From JAJXWB01 sp046349215 (GTDB lineage: Bacteria > Pseudomonadota > Alphaproteobacteria > Rhizobiales > Beijerinckiaceae), in assembly GCA_046349215.1 (NCBI GenBank), contig JAXMCV010000001.1, positions 186,001 through 250,000 on the forward strand: DNA of 64,000 nt. Reading direction: 5' to 3'. The notes beneath the pieces were generated by a model. It did no database searches, was not told the DNA's origin, and saw nothing but the letters and a program-made list of their open reading frames with translations. The position numbers were made by a program, and so were the translations under genes. Below are positions 17,991 through 27,543 of this stretch, piece by piece (the first letter of the stretch is position 1; each line of letters begins with the position of its first letter).

Positions 17991-19475
17991 CTAGCGCCTT
18001 TTTCCGGAGAGTTCGGCGCCGGCGTCCGGAGCCAGGCGCATGAAGAACAACACCGACACGGCCGACACGAACGCGACCGTCAGGAAGGCCGGCGTGAAAT
18101 CCGCGGTTTGCAAGTCCTGACCGGCGCCGTGGGCGGCGCGAGCGATTTCCAGGGCCCCGGCGCCGAGCGTCACCCCGACCGACAAGGACAATTGCTGCAC
18201 GGCCGCCGACAGGCTGGTGGCGTGGCTCATCAACCGGTCGGGGACCTCCGCGAAAGCCACCGCGTTGATCGCGGTAAATTCCAGCGACCGGAAGAAACCG
18301 CCCGCCAGCAGGACCGCGACGACGACCGCATGCGGCGTCGAGGCCTGGAACAGGCAATTGGCCAGGAAGAAGCATGTCGACAGAAGCGCGTTGAACATGA
18401 GCACGTTGCGGAAGCCGAACATCTTCAGGATCGGCCCGGCGGTCGGTTTCATCGCCATGGCCCCCAGCGTCGACACGAAGGTCAGCGCGCCCGACTGGAA
18501 AGGGGTCAGGCCGAAACTCATCTGGAACAGGAGCGGCAGCAGGAAGGGCGTCGCGCCGATGCCCATGCGGAACAGGAAGCCGCCCGCCACGCTGGCGCGG
18601 AAGGTCGGAAACTGGAACAGCCGCACGTCGAGAATCGGATGTTCGGCGCGCAGGGCATGGCGCGCGTAGAGCCCCAGACAGACGAAGCCGAGACCGATCA
18701 GGCCGGCGTCCAGCGAACCGGCGATGACGCCGCGGCCTGCGGCCGAAAAGCCGAAGATTAGGCTCGACAGGCCGATGCCGATCAGCGCGAAGCCGGCGAC
18801 ATCGAAGGGCGGCCGGTGCTCCTCGCGCACGTCGGGGATGTAGATCGTCGCCAGCGCGACGCCGAGCAGGCTGATCGGAATGTTGATCCAGAAAATCCAG
18901 CGCCAGTGGAAATAGGTGGTGATGAAGCCGCCGAGGGGCGGGCCTATCACCGGGCCGATGAGCGCCGGGACGGTCAGCCAGGCGAGCGCCCGCACGATTT
19001 CCGAGCGCGGTACGGAACGCAGCAGGACGAGCCGGCCGACCGGCGTCATCATGGCGCCGCCCATACCCTGCAGCATGCGGGCGGCGACGAATTGCGGCAG
19101 CGTCGAGGAGAGGCCGCACAGGATCGAGCCGACCGCAAAAACCAGAATCGCGGCGCGAAAAACCTTGCGGGCGCCGAAGCGGTCGGCCGTCCAGCCGGAG
19201 GCCGGAATGAAGATGGCGAGCGACAGCAGATAGGCGGTCAGCGCCAGCTTCAGCGCGACGGGATCTTCGTGAAGATCTGCGGCGATCGCCGGCAGCGACG
19301 TCGAAAGCACCGTGGAATCGAGATTTTCCATGAACAGCGCCGTCGCCACGACCAGCGGCGTGATCATCGCGAATCGCGGACGGACCGGCGCGGACGAGGC
19401 CTCCGGCGAGACGTCCGGCTCGGCCGCCCCTGCCCCATCGGCCTCCCGCCGCGTCTCGATCCGCTCTTCTGTCAC
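17991..19475 (-). CDS. MFS drug exporter, DHA2 (EmrB/QacA) family
   Basis: A 494-residue transporter with about 14 predicted membrane helices, after a ~35-residue polar N-terminus. The DHA2 motif LDSTVLSTSLPAIAADLHEDP (TM1/TM2 loop), FIPASGWTADRFGARKVF (motif A) and GMGGAMMTPVGRLVLLRS are intact, as is IGPVIGPPLGGFI (motif C, typical of antiporters). It probably exports toxic hydrophobic compounds by proton antiport. The GTG at 19475 is the chosen start. No adjacent membrane-fusion protein (EmrA) or TetR repressor is present. Confidence 0.88.
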   Translation of the reverse strand: MTEERIETRREADGAGAAEPDVSPEASSAPVRPRFAMITPLVVATALFMENLDSTVLSTSLPAIAADLHEDPVALKLALTAYLLSLAIFIPASGWTADRFGARKVFRAAILVFAVGSILCGLSSTLPQFVAARMLQGMGGAMMTPVGRLVLLRSVPRSEIVRALAWLTVPALIGPVIGPPLGGFITTYFHWRWIFWINIPISLLGVALATIYIPDVREEHRPPFDVAGFALIGIGLSSLIFGFSAAGRGVIAGSLDAGLIGLGFVCLGLYARHALRAEHPILDVRLFQFPTFRASVAGGFLFRMGIGATPFLLPLLFQMSFGLTPFQSGALTFVSTLGAMAMKPTAGPILKMFGFRNVLMFNALLSTCFFLANCLFQASTPHAVVVAVLLAGGFFRSLEFTAINAVAFAEVPDRLMSHATSLSAAVQQLSLSVGVTLGAGALEIARAAHGAGQDLQTADFTPAFLTVAFVSAVSVLFFMRLAPDAGAELSGKRR

Positions 19476-19640
19476 GGTCGGATCATATAGGGGCCGGCCT
19501 GACGCGCCGGAAGCGCGGCACGCGCGGGTCTGTGGCGCTGCTTTGTCTGGTTTGCGCCCCGTCACAGCCATGCTAAGAGCACGCGCCAACCTCCGGGGCG
19601 GACCAGATTCGCCCCGCACCCGCCTTTTCCGGAGTTGGCC

Positions 19641-21131
19641 ATGACCTTTCCCGAGCGCCCGACGCTATTCGAAGCCCTTACCTTCGACGACGTTCTGCTG
19701 CGTCCGGGCCATTCGGAAATCATGCCGAGCGGCGTCGACATCCGCTCCCGCCTGACGCGCGGCATTTCGCTCAACCTGCCGATCATTTCCTCGGCCATGG
19801 ACACGGTGACGGAAGCGCGCCTCGCCATCGCCATGGCCCAGGCCGGCGGCATCGGCGTCATCCACCGCAACCTCGAGCCGGAAGAACAGGCCGAGGAAGT
19901 GCGCAAGGTGAAGCGCTACGAGAGCGGCATGGTGGTCAATCCGATCACCATCTTTCCAGACGAGACGCTGGGCGACGCGCTGGCGCTGATGAGCCGCTAT
20001 TCGATCTCCGGCATTCCGGTTGTGGAGCGCGCGGCCAACGGCAAGGCCGGAAAACTCTGCGGCATTCTCACCAACCGCGACGTGCGCTTCGCCGAGAACG
20101 ACGCGCAGCCCGTGTCCGAACTGATGACGCGCAAGCTCATCACGGTGAAGGAAGGCGTGTCGAAGGAAGAAGCGCGCAAGCTGCTGCACCAGAACCGCAT
20201 CGAGAAGCTGCTGGTCGTCGACGACGACTACAAGTGCGTCGGCCTCATCACGGTGAAGGATATCGAGAAGGCGACGCTGCACCCCCACGCCTGCAAGGAC
20301 CCGGAAGGGCGGCTACGCGTCGCCGCCGCCTCCACCGTCGGCGACAAGGGCTACGAGCGCGCGCTGATGCTGATCGATGCCGGCGTCGATTGCGTCGTGG
20401 TCGACACTGCGCACGGCCATTCGCAGAGCGTTCTCGACCAGGTCGCGCGCATCAAGCGCGAGTCCAACAAGGTCTCGATCATCGCGGGCAATGTCGCGAC
20501 CGCCGAAGGCACGAAGGCGCTGATCGACGCCGGCGCCGACGCCATCAAGATCGGCATCGGCCCGGGCTCGATCTGCACGACGCGCATCGTGGCGGGCGTC
20601 GGCGTGCCGCAACTGACCGCGATCATGGATTCGGCGGAAGCCGCGCGTAAGGCCGATGTTCCGGTGATCGCCGACGGCGGCATCAAATATTCCGGCGATC
20701 TCGCCAAGGCGATCGCCGCCGGCGCCGATTGCGTGATGATCGGCTCGCTGCTCGCCGGCACCGATGAGAGCCCCGGCGAGACGTTCCTGTACCAGGGCCG
20801 CACCTTCAAGGCCTATCGCGGCATGGGTTCGGTCGGCGCGATGGCGCGCGGCTCGGCCGACCGCTATTTCCAGCAGGACATCAAGGACCAGATGAAGCTG
20901 GTGCCCGAAGGCATCGAGGGCCAGGTGCCCTATCGCGGCCCGGTCGCGCCGATCCTGCACCAGCTCGCCGGCGGCCTGCGCGCGGCGATGGGCTATGTCG
21001 GCGCGCCGACGATCAAGGAAATGCAGGCGCGCGCGAAATTCGTGCGCATCACCGGCGCGGGCCTGCGCGAAAGCCACGTGCACGATGTGGCGATCACCCG
21101 CGAGAGCCCGAACTATCCGACGGGGTTGTGA
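19641..21131 (+). CDS. guaB: Inosine-5'-monophosphate dehydrogenase
   Basis: A 496-residue enzyme that oxidises IMP to XMP, the committed step of GMP synthesis. It has the barrel start LTFDDVLLRPGHSE, two CBS domains inserted at about residues 95-205, the catalytic loop GIGPGSICTTRIVAGVGVPQ with the active Cys, and the flap with GMGSVGAMARGSADRY. The ATG at 19641 has GGAG 6 nt upstream, so the in-frame TTG at 19635 is rejected. The gene is followed by a palindromic repeat that may also act as the transcription end. Confidence 0.98.
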   Translation: MTFPERPTLFEALTFDDVLLRPGHSEIMPSGVDIRSRLTRGISLNLPIISSAMDTVTEARLAIAMAQAGGIGVIHRNLEPEEQAEEVRKVKRYESGMVVNPITIFPDETLGDALALMSRYSISGIPVVERAANGKAGKLCGILTNRDVRFAENDAQPVSELMTRKLITVKEGVSKEEARKLLHQNRIEKLLVVDDDYKCVGLITVKDIEKATLHPHACKDPEGRLRVAAASTVGDKGYERALMLIDAGVDCVVVDTAHGHSQSVLDQVARIKRESNKVSIIAGNVATAEGTKALIDAGADAIKIGIGPGSICTTRIVAGVGVPQLTAIMDSAEAARKADVPVIADGGIKYSGDLAKAIAAGADCVMIGSLLAGTDESPGETFLYQGRTFKAYRGMGSVGAMARGSADRYFQQDIKDQMKLVPEGIEGQVPYRGPVAPILHQLAGGLRAAMGYVGAPTIKEMQARAKFVRITGAGLRESHVHDVAITRESPNYPTGL

Positions 21132-21188
21132 GGCGGCGCACTCGGTAAGCCGCGCCCGCTTTGGGCGGGAAGCGGGAGTTACGTCGCG

Positions 21189-21337
21189 CCTCCCTCCCCG
21201 CTCGCGGGGAGGGTGTCGAGCGAAGCGAGACGGGTGGGGTCGCGCGCCGGAGAAGCGGAGACATTCGGAGCAACGCGGAACGAACCCCACCCGACATCCG
21301 CTGCGCGGATGATCGACCTCCCCGCAAGCGGAGAGGT
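21189..21337 (-). repeat. Palindromic intergenic repeat, copy 2 (~149 bp, inverted)
   Basis: The same family as the element at 3340-3484, in opposite orientation. Both outer arms match closely (CCTCCCCGCGAGCGGGGAGG-type hairpin, the GTGTCGAGCGAAGCGAGACGGGTGGGG arm, and the CCCCACCCGACATCCGCTGCGCGGATGATCGA arm), while about 40 nt in the middle differ. It lies between convergent guaB and a transporter gene. Confidence 0.85.
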
Positions 21338-21395
21338 AAGGCCCGTCTCCCCCGACGGCTGCAACCAGTCGATTGCGGCCAAAACAAATGTCGCT

Positions 21396-22682
21396 CTACT
21401 TTCCCTTGCGCTCGCGCGCGCCGATCGCCATCGCGCTCAACATGCTGACGATCGCGGCGAAGACGACATAACCGACGAGATACCAGGGCTGCTTGCCGTT
21501 GGCCTCCAGCAGATAGGTCGCGATGATCGGCGTGATGCCGGACGCGAATATGCCGGAGAACTGGTACACGAACGAAATGCCGGAATAGCGCACGCGCGGA
21601 TCGAACAGGTCGGCGAACAGAGCGGCTTCCGGGCCGTAGCAGATCGCATAGAGCACGCCGAAGGCGACGATCATCGCGGCGAAGATCAGCAGGGGATTGC
21701 CGGTCGCCATCAGCCAGAAGGCCGGATAGGCGCTGATCGCCAGCAGCGCGGAACCGATGGCGTAGGTTTTCGGCCGGCCCAATTTGTCGCTCAGCTTGCC
21801 GAAGATCGGAATGGTCACGACCATGACGAGCGCGGCGGCGGCGACAGCCCAGAGCGCGGTCGGTCGCGCAACCTTCACGGGCGCCATCTGCGTGAGATAG
21901 GCGATCGAGAAGACGGCGAAGACATTGAAGAAGACGCCGTCGATGTAGCGCGCGCCCATGCCGAGCAGGATGCTGACGGGATAGTTCCGCAGCATTTCGA
22001 CGAAGGGCATCTTGGCGACGGCGTTGTTGTCCTTCAGCGCCTGGAATTCCGGCGTCTCGATCACCTTCAGGCGGATGTAGAGACCGACGATCACCAGAAG
22101 GATCGAGGCGATGAAGGCGACGCGCCAGCCCCAGGCGAGGAAGTCCGCGTCGGGCAATGAAGCAAGCAGCGCGACGACGCCGGACGAGAGGCAAAGCCCG
22201 ATGGCGAGGCCGATCTGCGGCAGGCTGGCGTAGAAACCGCGTTTGTTGTCCGGCGCATATTCGTAGGCCATCAGCACCGCGCCGCCCCATTCGCCGCCGA
22301 GGCCGATGCCCTGAAGCACGCGCAATACCACGAGCAGGATCGGCGCGGTGATGCCGATCTGCTGGTAGGTGGGTAAGAGGCCGATCAGAACGGTCGCGAC
22401 GCCCATGATGAGCAGGGTCGCCACCAGCACGCTCTTGCGGCCGATGCGGTCGCCGAGATGGCCGAAGATCAGCCCGCCGAGCGGGCGCGCGACGAAGCCG
22501 ATCGCGAATGTCGTGTAGGCGAGCAGCGTCGAGATGAACGGATCGTTGGCCGGAAAGTACAGCTTGTTGAAGACGAGGCCCGCGACCGCGCCATAGAGGA
22601 AGAAGTCGTACCATTCGATGGTCGCCCCGATGACCGAGGCTGCTACGACGCGTCTGATATCGTCCTTGTTCGGCTGGCTCAT
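21396..22682 (-). CDS. MFS transporter, metabolite:H+ symporter (MHS) type
   Basis: A 428-residue 12-helix transporter. The N-terminus VVAASVIGATIEWYDFFLYG and ARPLGGLIFGHLGDRIGRKS are the signatures of the metabolite:H+ symporter family (ProP, KgtP, ShiA), which imports organic acids or osmolytes. GGGAGGCGAAG precedes the ATG. It follows the GMC oxidoreductase gene by a few tens of nt on the same strand, so it may import that enzyme's substrate or a related alcohol such as choline. Substrate not determinable from sequence. Confidence 0.9.
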   Translation of the reverse strand: MSQPNKDDIRRVVAASVIGATIEWYDFFLYGAVAGLVFNKLYFPANDPFISTLLAYTTFAIGFVARPLGGLIFGHLGDRIGRKSVLVATLLIMGVATVLIGLLPTYQQIGITAPILLVVLRVLQGIGLGGEWGGAVLMAYEYAPDNKRGFYASLPQIGLAIGLCLSSGVVALLASLPDADFLAWGWRVAFIASILLVIVGLYIRLKVIETPEFQALKDNNAVAKMPFVEMLRNYPVSILLGMGARYIDGVFFNVFAVFSIAYLTQMAPVKVARPTALWAVAAAALVMVVTIPIFGKLSDKLGRPKTYAIGSALLAISAYPAFWLMATGNPLLIFAAMIVAFGVLYAICYGPEAALFADLFDPRVRYSGISFVYQFSGIFASGITPIIATYLLEANGKQPWYLVGYVVFAAIVSMLSAMAIGARERKGK

Positions 22683-22718
22683 CTTCGCCTCCCATGTCCC
22701 TTTTATTGTCCGGAAGCT

Positions 22719-24335
22719 TCAGCCTCCGGTCGCGTCGGCCAGGATCATTTCCGCCGCTCTCTCGCCGATCATGATCGCCGGCAGATTGGTGTTGCCCGAA
22801 ACCAGACGCGGCATGACCGAGCAGTCCGCGACCCACAGGCCGTCGACGCCGCGCGCCCTGAGGCGCGCATCGACGACGGAATCGGGATCGTCGCCCATGC
22901 GGCACGTTCCGGAGGGATGAAAGATGGTCGCGCCACTCGCGCGGGCGAATTCGAGAATGTCTTCGTCGCTCGACGCCGCGGGACCCGGCTTGATCTCCTC
23001 GGCGACGAGATCCTTCAGCGGCCTGGTCGCAGCAAGCTTCCGCGCGAAAGAGATCGCACGCACGGCGCAAACCCTGTCGTTCTCGGCGTCGAGGTAATTT
23101 GCAAACATCTTGGGCGCGGCGAGCGGGTCCTTCGAGGCAAGTTCGATATGCCCGCGACTCTCCGGCCGCAGCTGGCAGACCGACAGCGTGAAGCCGGAAA
23201 AGGGATGCGGCTTGGCGCCGGCCATGTCGGCGCTGAGCGTGGCGATGTGGAACTGGATGTCGGGCGTCGCGGAACCCGGCATGACGCGCGTGAACAGGCC
23301 GCCCTGGTTGATGCCGATCGCCAGCGGCCCGCTACGCATCAGCGCCCATTGCAATCCGATGCGAATGCGGCCGAACAGCGAACGCAGGTCGTCGTTTGTC
23401 GTGATGGGGCGCGTGCAGCGATAGATCAGTCTGAATTGCAGGTGATCCTGCAGGTTTCGCCCGACCTCGCGCCGGTCGTGCAGAACGGCGACGCCGTGCG
23501 CGTGCAGATGATCGGCGGGGCCGATTCCCGACAGCATCAGCAATTGCGGCGATTGCAACGCGCCGGCCGACAGGACGACGCCGCGCCTTGCGCGAATCTC
23601 GCGGTCCTCGCCAGCGCGACGGTAGCTGATGCCACGCGCCCTTCCCTGCTCGACGATGATCGAGGTCGCCTGCGCATCGGTGACGATCTCGAGATTCCGT
23701 CTGCCGCGCGCCGGCTTCAGATAGGCCTTGGCGGCGCTCGTGCGCAGGCCGTTGCGCGTCGTCAGCTGGTAGTAGCCGACGCCCTCCTGCGTCGCGCCGT
23801 TGAAATCGGCGTTGGCGGGAACGCCGAGGTTTCCGGCCGCCGCGATCGCCGCCTCGATCAACTCGTGTCTGGCGGGGATCGAACTGACGCTGACCGGCCC
23901 GTGCGCGCCGTGCAACTGGTCGTCGGCGAATGCGGGATTGCTTTCGATCCTGCGGAAATAGGGCAGCACGTCGCGCCACGACCAGCCGTGAGCGCCGAGC
24001 CGCTCCCACGCGTCGTAATCCTCGGGCTGGCCGCGAATGGCTATGAGGCCGTTGATGGAACTCGATCCGCCCAGCACCTTGCCGCGCGGCCAGTAGATCC
24101 TGCGATCGTGGAGGTTCGGTTCCGGCTCGGTGGAAAACGCCCAGTTCAGGCGTTTGTCCCACATGGTCTTGCCGTAGCCGATCGGCAGATGCACCCAGGG
24201 GCTGGAATCGCGAGGTCCCGCCTCGAGCAGCACGACCTTGTAACGGCCGTCCTCGGAGAGGCGGGCGGCGACAGCGCAACCCGAGGATCCCGCGCCGACC
24301 ACGATGAAATCCGCGTTCGGCTCCGGTTGTCCCAC
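22719..24335 (-). CDS. GMC family FAD-dependent alcohol oxidoreductase
   Basis: A 538-residue flavoprotein that oxidises primary alcohols, choline-dehydrogenase-like. FADFIVVGAGSSGCAVAARLSED forms the dinucleotide-binding site at the N-terminus, GGSSSINGLIAIRG is GMC signature 1, GALQSPQLLMLSGIGP is signature 2, and the C-terminal FHPSGTCRMGDDPDSVVD to NLPAIMIGERAA contains the catalytic His region. GTG at 24335 has GGAGAATGAT just upstream and puts the start close to the FAD loop; an in-frame GTG at 24380 would add 15 residues. Probably an operon with the MHS transporter. Confidence 0.9.
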   Translation of the reverse strand: MGQPEPNADFIVVGAGSSGCAVAARLSEDGRYKVVLLEAGPRDSSPWVHLPIGYGKTMWDKRLNWAFSTEPEPNLHDRRIYWPRGKVLGGSSSINGLIAIRGQPEDYDAWERLGAHGWSWRDVLPYFRRIESNPAFADDQLHGAHGPVSVSSIPARHELIEAAIAAAGNLGVPANADFNGATQEGVGYYQLTTRNGLRTSAAKAYLKPARGRRNLEIVTDAQATSIIVEQGRARGISYRRAGEDREIRARRGVVLSAGALQSPQLLMLSGIGPADHLHAHGVAVLHDRREVGRNLQDHLQFRLIYRCTRPITTNDDLRSLFGRIRIGLQWALMRSGPLAIGINQGGLFTRVMPGSATPDIQFHIATLSADMAGAKPHPFSGFTLSVCQLRPESRGHIELASKDPLAAPKMFANYLDAENDRVCAVRAISFARKLAATRPLKDLVAEEIKPGPAASSDEDILEFARASGATIFHPSGTCRMGDDPDSVVDARLRARGVDGLWVADCSVMPRLVSGNTNLPAIMIGERAAEMILADATGG

Positions 24336-24467
24336 ATCATTCTCCGACGGCGTCCGCTCGTCGAATGAGACATGTTCCACCCGGAGGGGTCAATTCCAAT
24401 TCTGGAAGCCGATATCCCGAGGGCCTCCGGGCCACGCATGCGCCGCGTGCATCGCAACGCGCGGGAT

Positions 24468-24860
24468 TCAGGCGTCCCGCCAGCGATTCACGCACCAGAG
24501 CGCGCCCCATGATCCCAGAAGCGCGACGGCCATCGTCCCGGCGAGCGCGACGGAGAAAACGGGCCCGCCGGCCGAGGCAAGCGACCCAGCCCCGCTCATG
24601 AACGGCTCGAGAAGCATCGCCATGGCCATGCCGCCGAGAGGGGCGGCAAGGAACGCGCCCGCAAACGAGACGACGACATTGACGATCCAGCCGAGCGCGC
24701 CGCGCCGGCGCGTCCATGCCTCGTTGATCGCGACCGCGAGCGCGCCGGCGAAAACAGCAAGCGCGATCGTCATCGGGCCGCCCACGCTCGACGCCGGAAT
24801 TGCGCCGCCGGCCTGAAGGAGCAGGACGCCGAGAACGGCGATCGTCACGATGTAGACCAC
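24468..24860 (-). CDS. Small hypothetical membrane protein
   Basis: A 130-residue protein with four hydrophobic segments (for example MVYIVTIAVLGVLLLQAGG, PMTIALAVFAGALAVAI, LGWIVNVVVSFAGAFLAAPLGG and VFSVALAGTMAVALLGSWGALW). No family is recognised. It begins with GTG, 28 nt after the TPR gene ends, so the two are likely co-transcribed. Confidence 0.6.
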   Translation of the reverse strand: MVYIVTIAVLGVLLLQAGGAIPASSVGGPMTIALAVFAGALAVAINEAWTRRRGALGWIVNVVVSFAGAFLAAPLGGMAMAMLLEPFMSGAGSLASAGGPVFSVALAGTMAVALLGSWGALWCVNRWRDA

Positions 24861-24888
24861 GAGCCTCGTCCCTTCAAATCGCCGTCGC

Positions 24889-25953
24889 TCAATCCGAAGC
24901 GCCGCGCTTCTTCAGAAGGCGCAGCGCCTCCAGGTTTTCCTGCGCGGTATCGAACTTCGGATTGATGCGCAGCGCCTGCCTGTAGTCGCTCATGGCGCGG
25001 TCGATCTGGTTCTTGCCCCGATACGCCGCGCCGCGATTGTTCCAGGCGTCGGCGTCGGTCGGGTCGATCTTGATGGCGCGGGTGTAGTCGGCGATGGCCT
25101 TGTCGAGCTTGCCCTTCGACTGCCAGGCGTTGCCGCGATTGGTGAGAAACTTGGCCTGCGCGTCGATGCGGATCGCCTGCGTGAAATCGGCGATGGCGCG
25201 GTCGTATTCGCCGTTCTTGGCGTAGGACAGGCCGCGGTTGTCGAAATATTCGGGAACCTTCGCGTCGATCCTGATCGCCTCGCTGTCGTCGGCGATCGCC
25301 TTGTCGAGCTTGCCGAGCTTCGCCCAGGCGGCGGCGCGGTTGGAATAGCCGCGATCGTTGCGCGGATCGAGGCGGATCGCCTCGTCATATTCCTTGATGG
25401 CGCGTTCGTAGTCCTTCTTGAAGTAGAAGGCCGCGCCGCGATCCCGCCAGGCGACGCTGTCCTTCGGATCGAGCTTCAGCGCCTGGTCGTATTCGGCGAT
25501 CGCGCGGTCGTATTCCTTCTGGTCGCTGAGCACGTTGCCGCGCACGCCGTAGGCTTTCGGGTCCTTGGGGTCGAGACGCACGGCCTCCGTTGCGTCGGAA
25601 AGCGCGCGGTCGAGCTTGCCGTCGGAACGGAACGCGTTGGCGCGCTCCCGGTAGGCGCGGCTGTTCGACGGATCGAGGCTGATGGCGCGGTCAAAATCGG
25701 CATAGGCGGGCGCCATCCTGTCGATCAGCCAGTAGGTGGCGCCGCGATTGACGAGCGCAGTGACGATGACCGGCGTGTCCTTCGTCGCCTTGATGAGCGC
25801 CGTGCAGGCTGAAATACGCTGCTCGGGCGCGAGCGGGCTGTCATCGGTCGAGGCGCAGATGTCGGCATTCGTATTGCCCTGCGCCCAAGCAGGACCTGCG
25901 GCGAAGGCGCCGGCCAGGCAGGCGGCGGCGAAAAGCGACATGGTCCGACGCAT
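24889..25953 (-). CDS. Periplasmic TPR-repeat protein
   Basis: A 354-residue protein with a Sec signal peptide (MRRTMSLFAAACLAGAFAAGPAWAQG) followed by about eight 34-residue tetratricopeptide repeats. Most carry the A-IAD-Y-AI-LDP pattern, for example RAIAEYDQALKLDPKD and KAIADYTRAIKIDPTD. TPRs mediate protein-protein contacts; the partner is unknown. GGGAGACAATTCC precedes the ATG. The repeats cover residues ~60-345 almost without gaps. Confidence 0.87.
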   Translation of the reverse strand: MRRTMSLFAAACLAGAFAAGPAWAQGNTNADICASTDDSPLAPEQRISACTALIKATKDTPVIVTALVNRGATYWLIDRMAPAYADFDRAISLDPSNSRAYRERANAFRSDGKLDRALSDATEAVRLDPKDPKAYGVRGNVLSDQKEYDRAIAEYDQALKLDPKDSVAWRDRGAAFYFKKDYERAIKEYDEAIRLDPRNDRGYSNRAAAWAKLGKLDKAIADDSEAIRIDAKVPEYFDNRGLSYAKNGEYDRAIADFTQAIRIDAQAKFLTNRGNAWQSKGKLDKAIADYTRAIKIDPTDADAWNNRGAAYRGKNQIDRAMSDYRQALRINPKFDTAQENLEALRLLKKRGASD

Positions 25954-26082
25954 GGAATTGTCTCCCGGATGGCGCAGCCGGCACACGGCCGCGCTCGCAT
26001 CATGACTATCGCGCAATGGCCACGCCGAAGGTGAGAAATGGCACGTCGCGAAGCTCATGGCGCCCGGCGAAACGCCGCGGCC

Positions 26083-26952
26083 TCAGGGCCTCGTCGCTGC
26101 GGCAATCGCGCGGCCGACCTCGGCGTGGACCGCCGCGCGCTCGGGCGTCGACTTCGGCGACCCTGTGAAATAGATCGTCAGAACGACGGGCGCGCCGTCC
26201 GGCGGCCACAGGATGCCGACGTCGTTCATCGTGCCACGCTCGCCAGCGCCCGTCTTGTCGCCGACGACCCAGCCGGCCGGCAGCCTCGCCTTCATGCGAT
26301 CGGCGCTCGTCCTGCAATCCTTCATCCAGCCGATCAGCCGCTCCCGCGAGGCGGGCTTCAGCACATCGCCCAGCGCGAGCTTCTCGATGTCCGCGAGCAT
26401 AGCGGCGGGCGACGTCGTATCGCGCTCATCGCCCGGCAAGGCTTCGTTCAGCGCGGTCTCCCAGCGGTCGAGTCGCGTGACACGGTCGCCCAGCGAACGG
26501 CAGAACGAGGTGAAACCTTCCGGCCCGCCCAGTTCGCGCAATTGCAGGTTGCCGGCGGTGTTGTCGGAGAGCGTGACGGCCGCCTCGCAGATCGCCGCCA
26601 ATGTCATGCCTCTGTCGACGTATTCCTTCGTTGCCGGCGAATAGGTCACGAGATCGCCCTGCGCGTAGGAGACGAGCCTGTCGAGAGCCGCTTCGCCGCG
26701 ATCCGCGCGGGCCAGAACGCCGGCGGCTGCGATCAGCTTGAATGTGCTGGTGACCGGGAAGCGTTCTTCGCCCCTGTATTCGAAACGCCGTGCGCTGCGC
26801 GTATCGAGCATCGCGACGCCGAGCCGTCCGCCGTTGTCCTTCTCCAGCGTCGCGCAGGTCGCCGCCAGCCCGGGAAAGGCCTCGCCGGCGCGCGCCGACA
26901 CGCTTGCCGCGGCGGCGCCCAGCCCGAGCGCGAACGCGCGGCGGTCGATCAC
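26083..26952 (-). CDS. Class A beta-lactamase
   Basis: A 289-residue serine beta-lactamase expected in the periplasm. It has a Tat/Sec-like leader starting IDRRAFALGLGAAAASV (twin Arg), the active-site STFK at residues 69-72, the SDN loop (TLSDNTAGN), the omega-loop Glu in WETALNEALPGDERDTTSP, and the KTG triad in VVGDKTGAGERGTMND. All catalytic motifs are intact, so it should hydrolyse penicillins; the spectrum cannot be read. GTG at 26952 overlaps the thioesterase stop by a GTGA, implying translational coupling. No ampR neighbour is seen. Confidence 0.93.
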   Translation of the reverse strand: MIDRRAFALGLGAAAASVSARAGEAFPGLAATCATLEKDNGGRLGVAMLDTRSARRFEYRGEERFPVTSTFKLIAAAGVLARADRGEAALDRLVSYAQGDLVTYSPATKEYVDRGMTLAAICEAAVTLSDNTAGNLQLRELGGPEGFTSFCRSLGDRVTRLDRWETALNEALPGDERDTTSPAAMLADIEKLALGDVLKPASRERLIGWMKDCRTSADRMKARLPAGWVVGDKTGAGERGTMNDVGILWPPDGAPVVLTIYFTGSPKSTPERAAVHAEVGRAIAAATRP

Positions 26953-27380
26953 GCGACCGGGTCCGCCGATGCTATCATGTCCCTGATCCTGTCCGGGACG
27001 CGCACGGTCTTGTGCGTGGTCTGGTCGGTATAGACCCAGACGATCTCGCCCGTCGCATGCAGCTTGCCGCTCGCCTTGTCGAACACGCCGAGATCGAAAC
27101 GCATCGATGAATTGCCGATATGGCCGATGCGCACGCCGACCTCGATCACCTGGTCGAACACGATGGGCGCCTTGTATTCGACGAGCGACTTTGCGGTGTG
27201 GAAATCGATGCCGGACGCCTTCACCTCGGCTGCATAATCGTAGCCCATCCAGCGGAAATATTCGGTGATCGCCGTATCGAAGAAAGTCAGGTAGTGCGCG
27301 TTGAACACGACGCTCTGCCCGTCCACTTCGGAATAACGGATGCGAAAGGTGAATGCGAAACGGAAATCGCCCCTGGTCAT
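26949..27380 (-). CDS. Hotdog-fold acyl-CoA thioesterase (4HBT-like)
   Basis: A 143-residue single-hotdog protein. FRIRYSEVDGQSVVFNAHYLTFFDTAITEYFR is the 4-hydroxybenzoyl-CoA thioesterase-like active-site region, with Asp in the SEVDGQ position, followed by the conserved HIGNSSMRFDLGVF strand. It would hydrolyse an acyl- or aroyl-CoA. It is the upstream partner of the beta-lactamase gene through a 4-nt overlap; the combination is unusual and probably just shared transcription. Confidence 0.85.
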   Translation of the reverse strand: MTRGDFRFAFTFRIRYSEVDGQSVVFNAHYLTFFDTAITEYFRWMGYDYAAEVKASGIDFHTAKSLVEYKAPIVFDQVIEVGVRIGHIGNSSMRFDLGVFDKASGKLHATGEIVWVYTDQTTHKTVRVPDRIRDMIASADPVA

Positions 27381-27543
27381 GTTTCCTCGCTGCCGGGGAC
27401 TTCGCCCCTTCCTCGCTTCGGCTTAACGCTTTCCTAAAGGTCCCGGCAAGCCGGCCGCCCTGCCCGTCCTTTGCGCTGGACGCCAGCCCCATTTCGCCTT
27501 ACCCGGACGTAAAGCTCTAGCTTGCCATGGGGGGCAAAATAAA

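Noticed and set aside
22458..24368. 636-residue plus-strand frame over the GMC/MHS genes
   Set aside because: Antisense shadow; the minus strand encodes recognisable GMC and transporter proteins.
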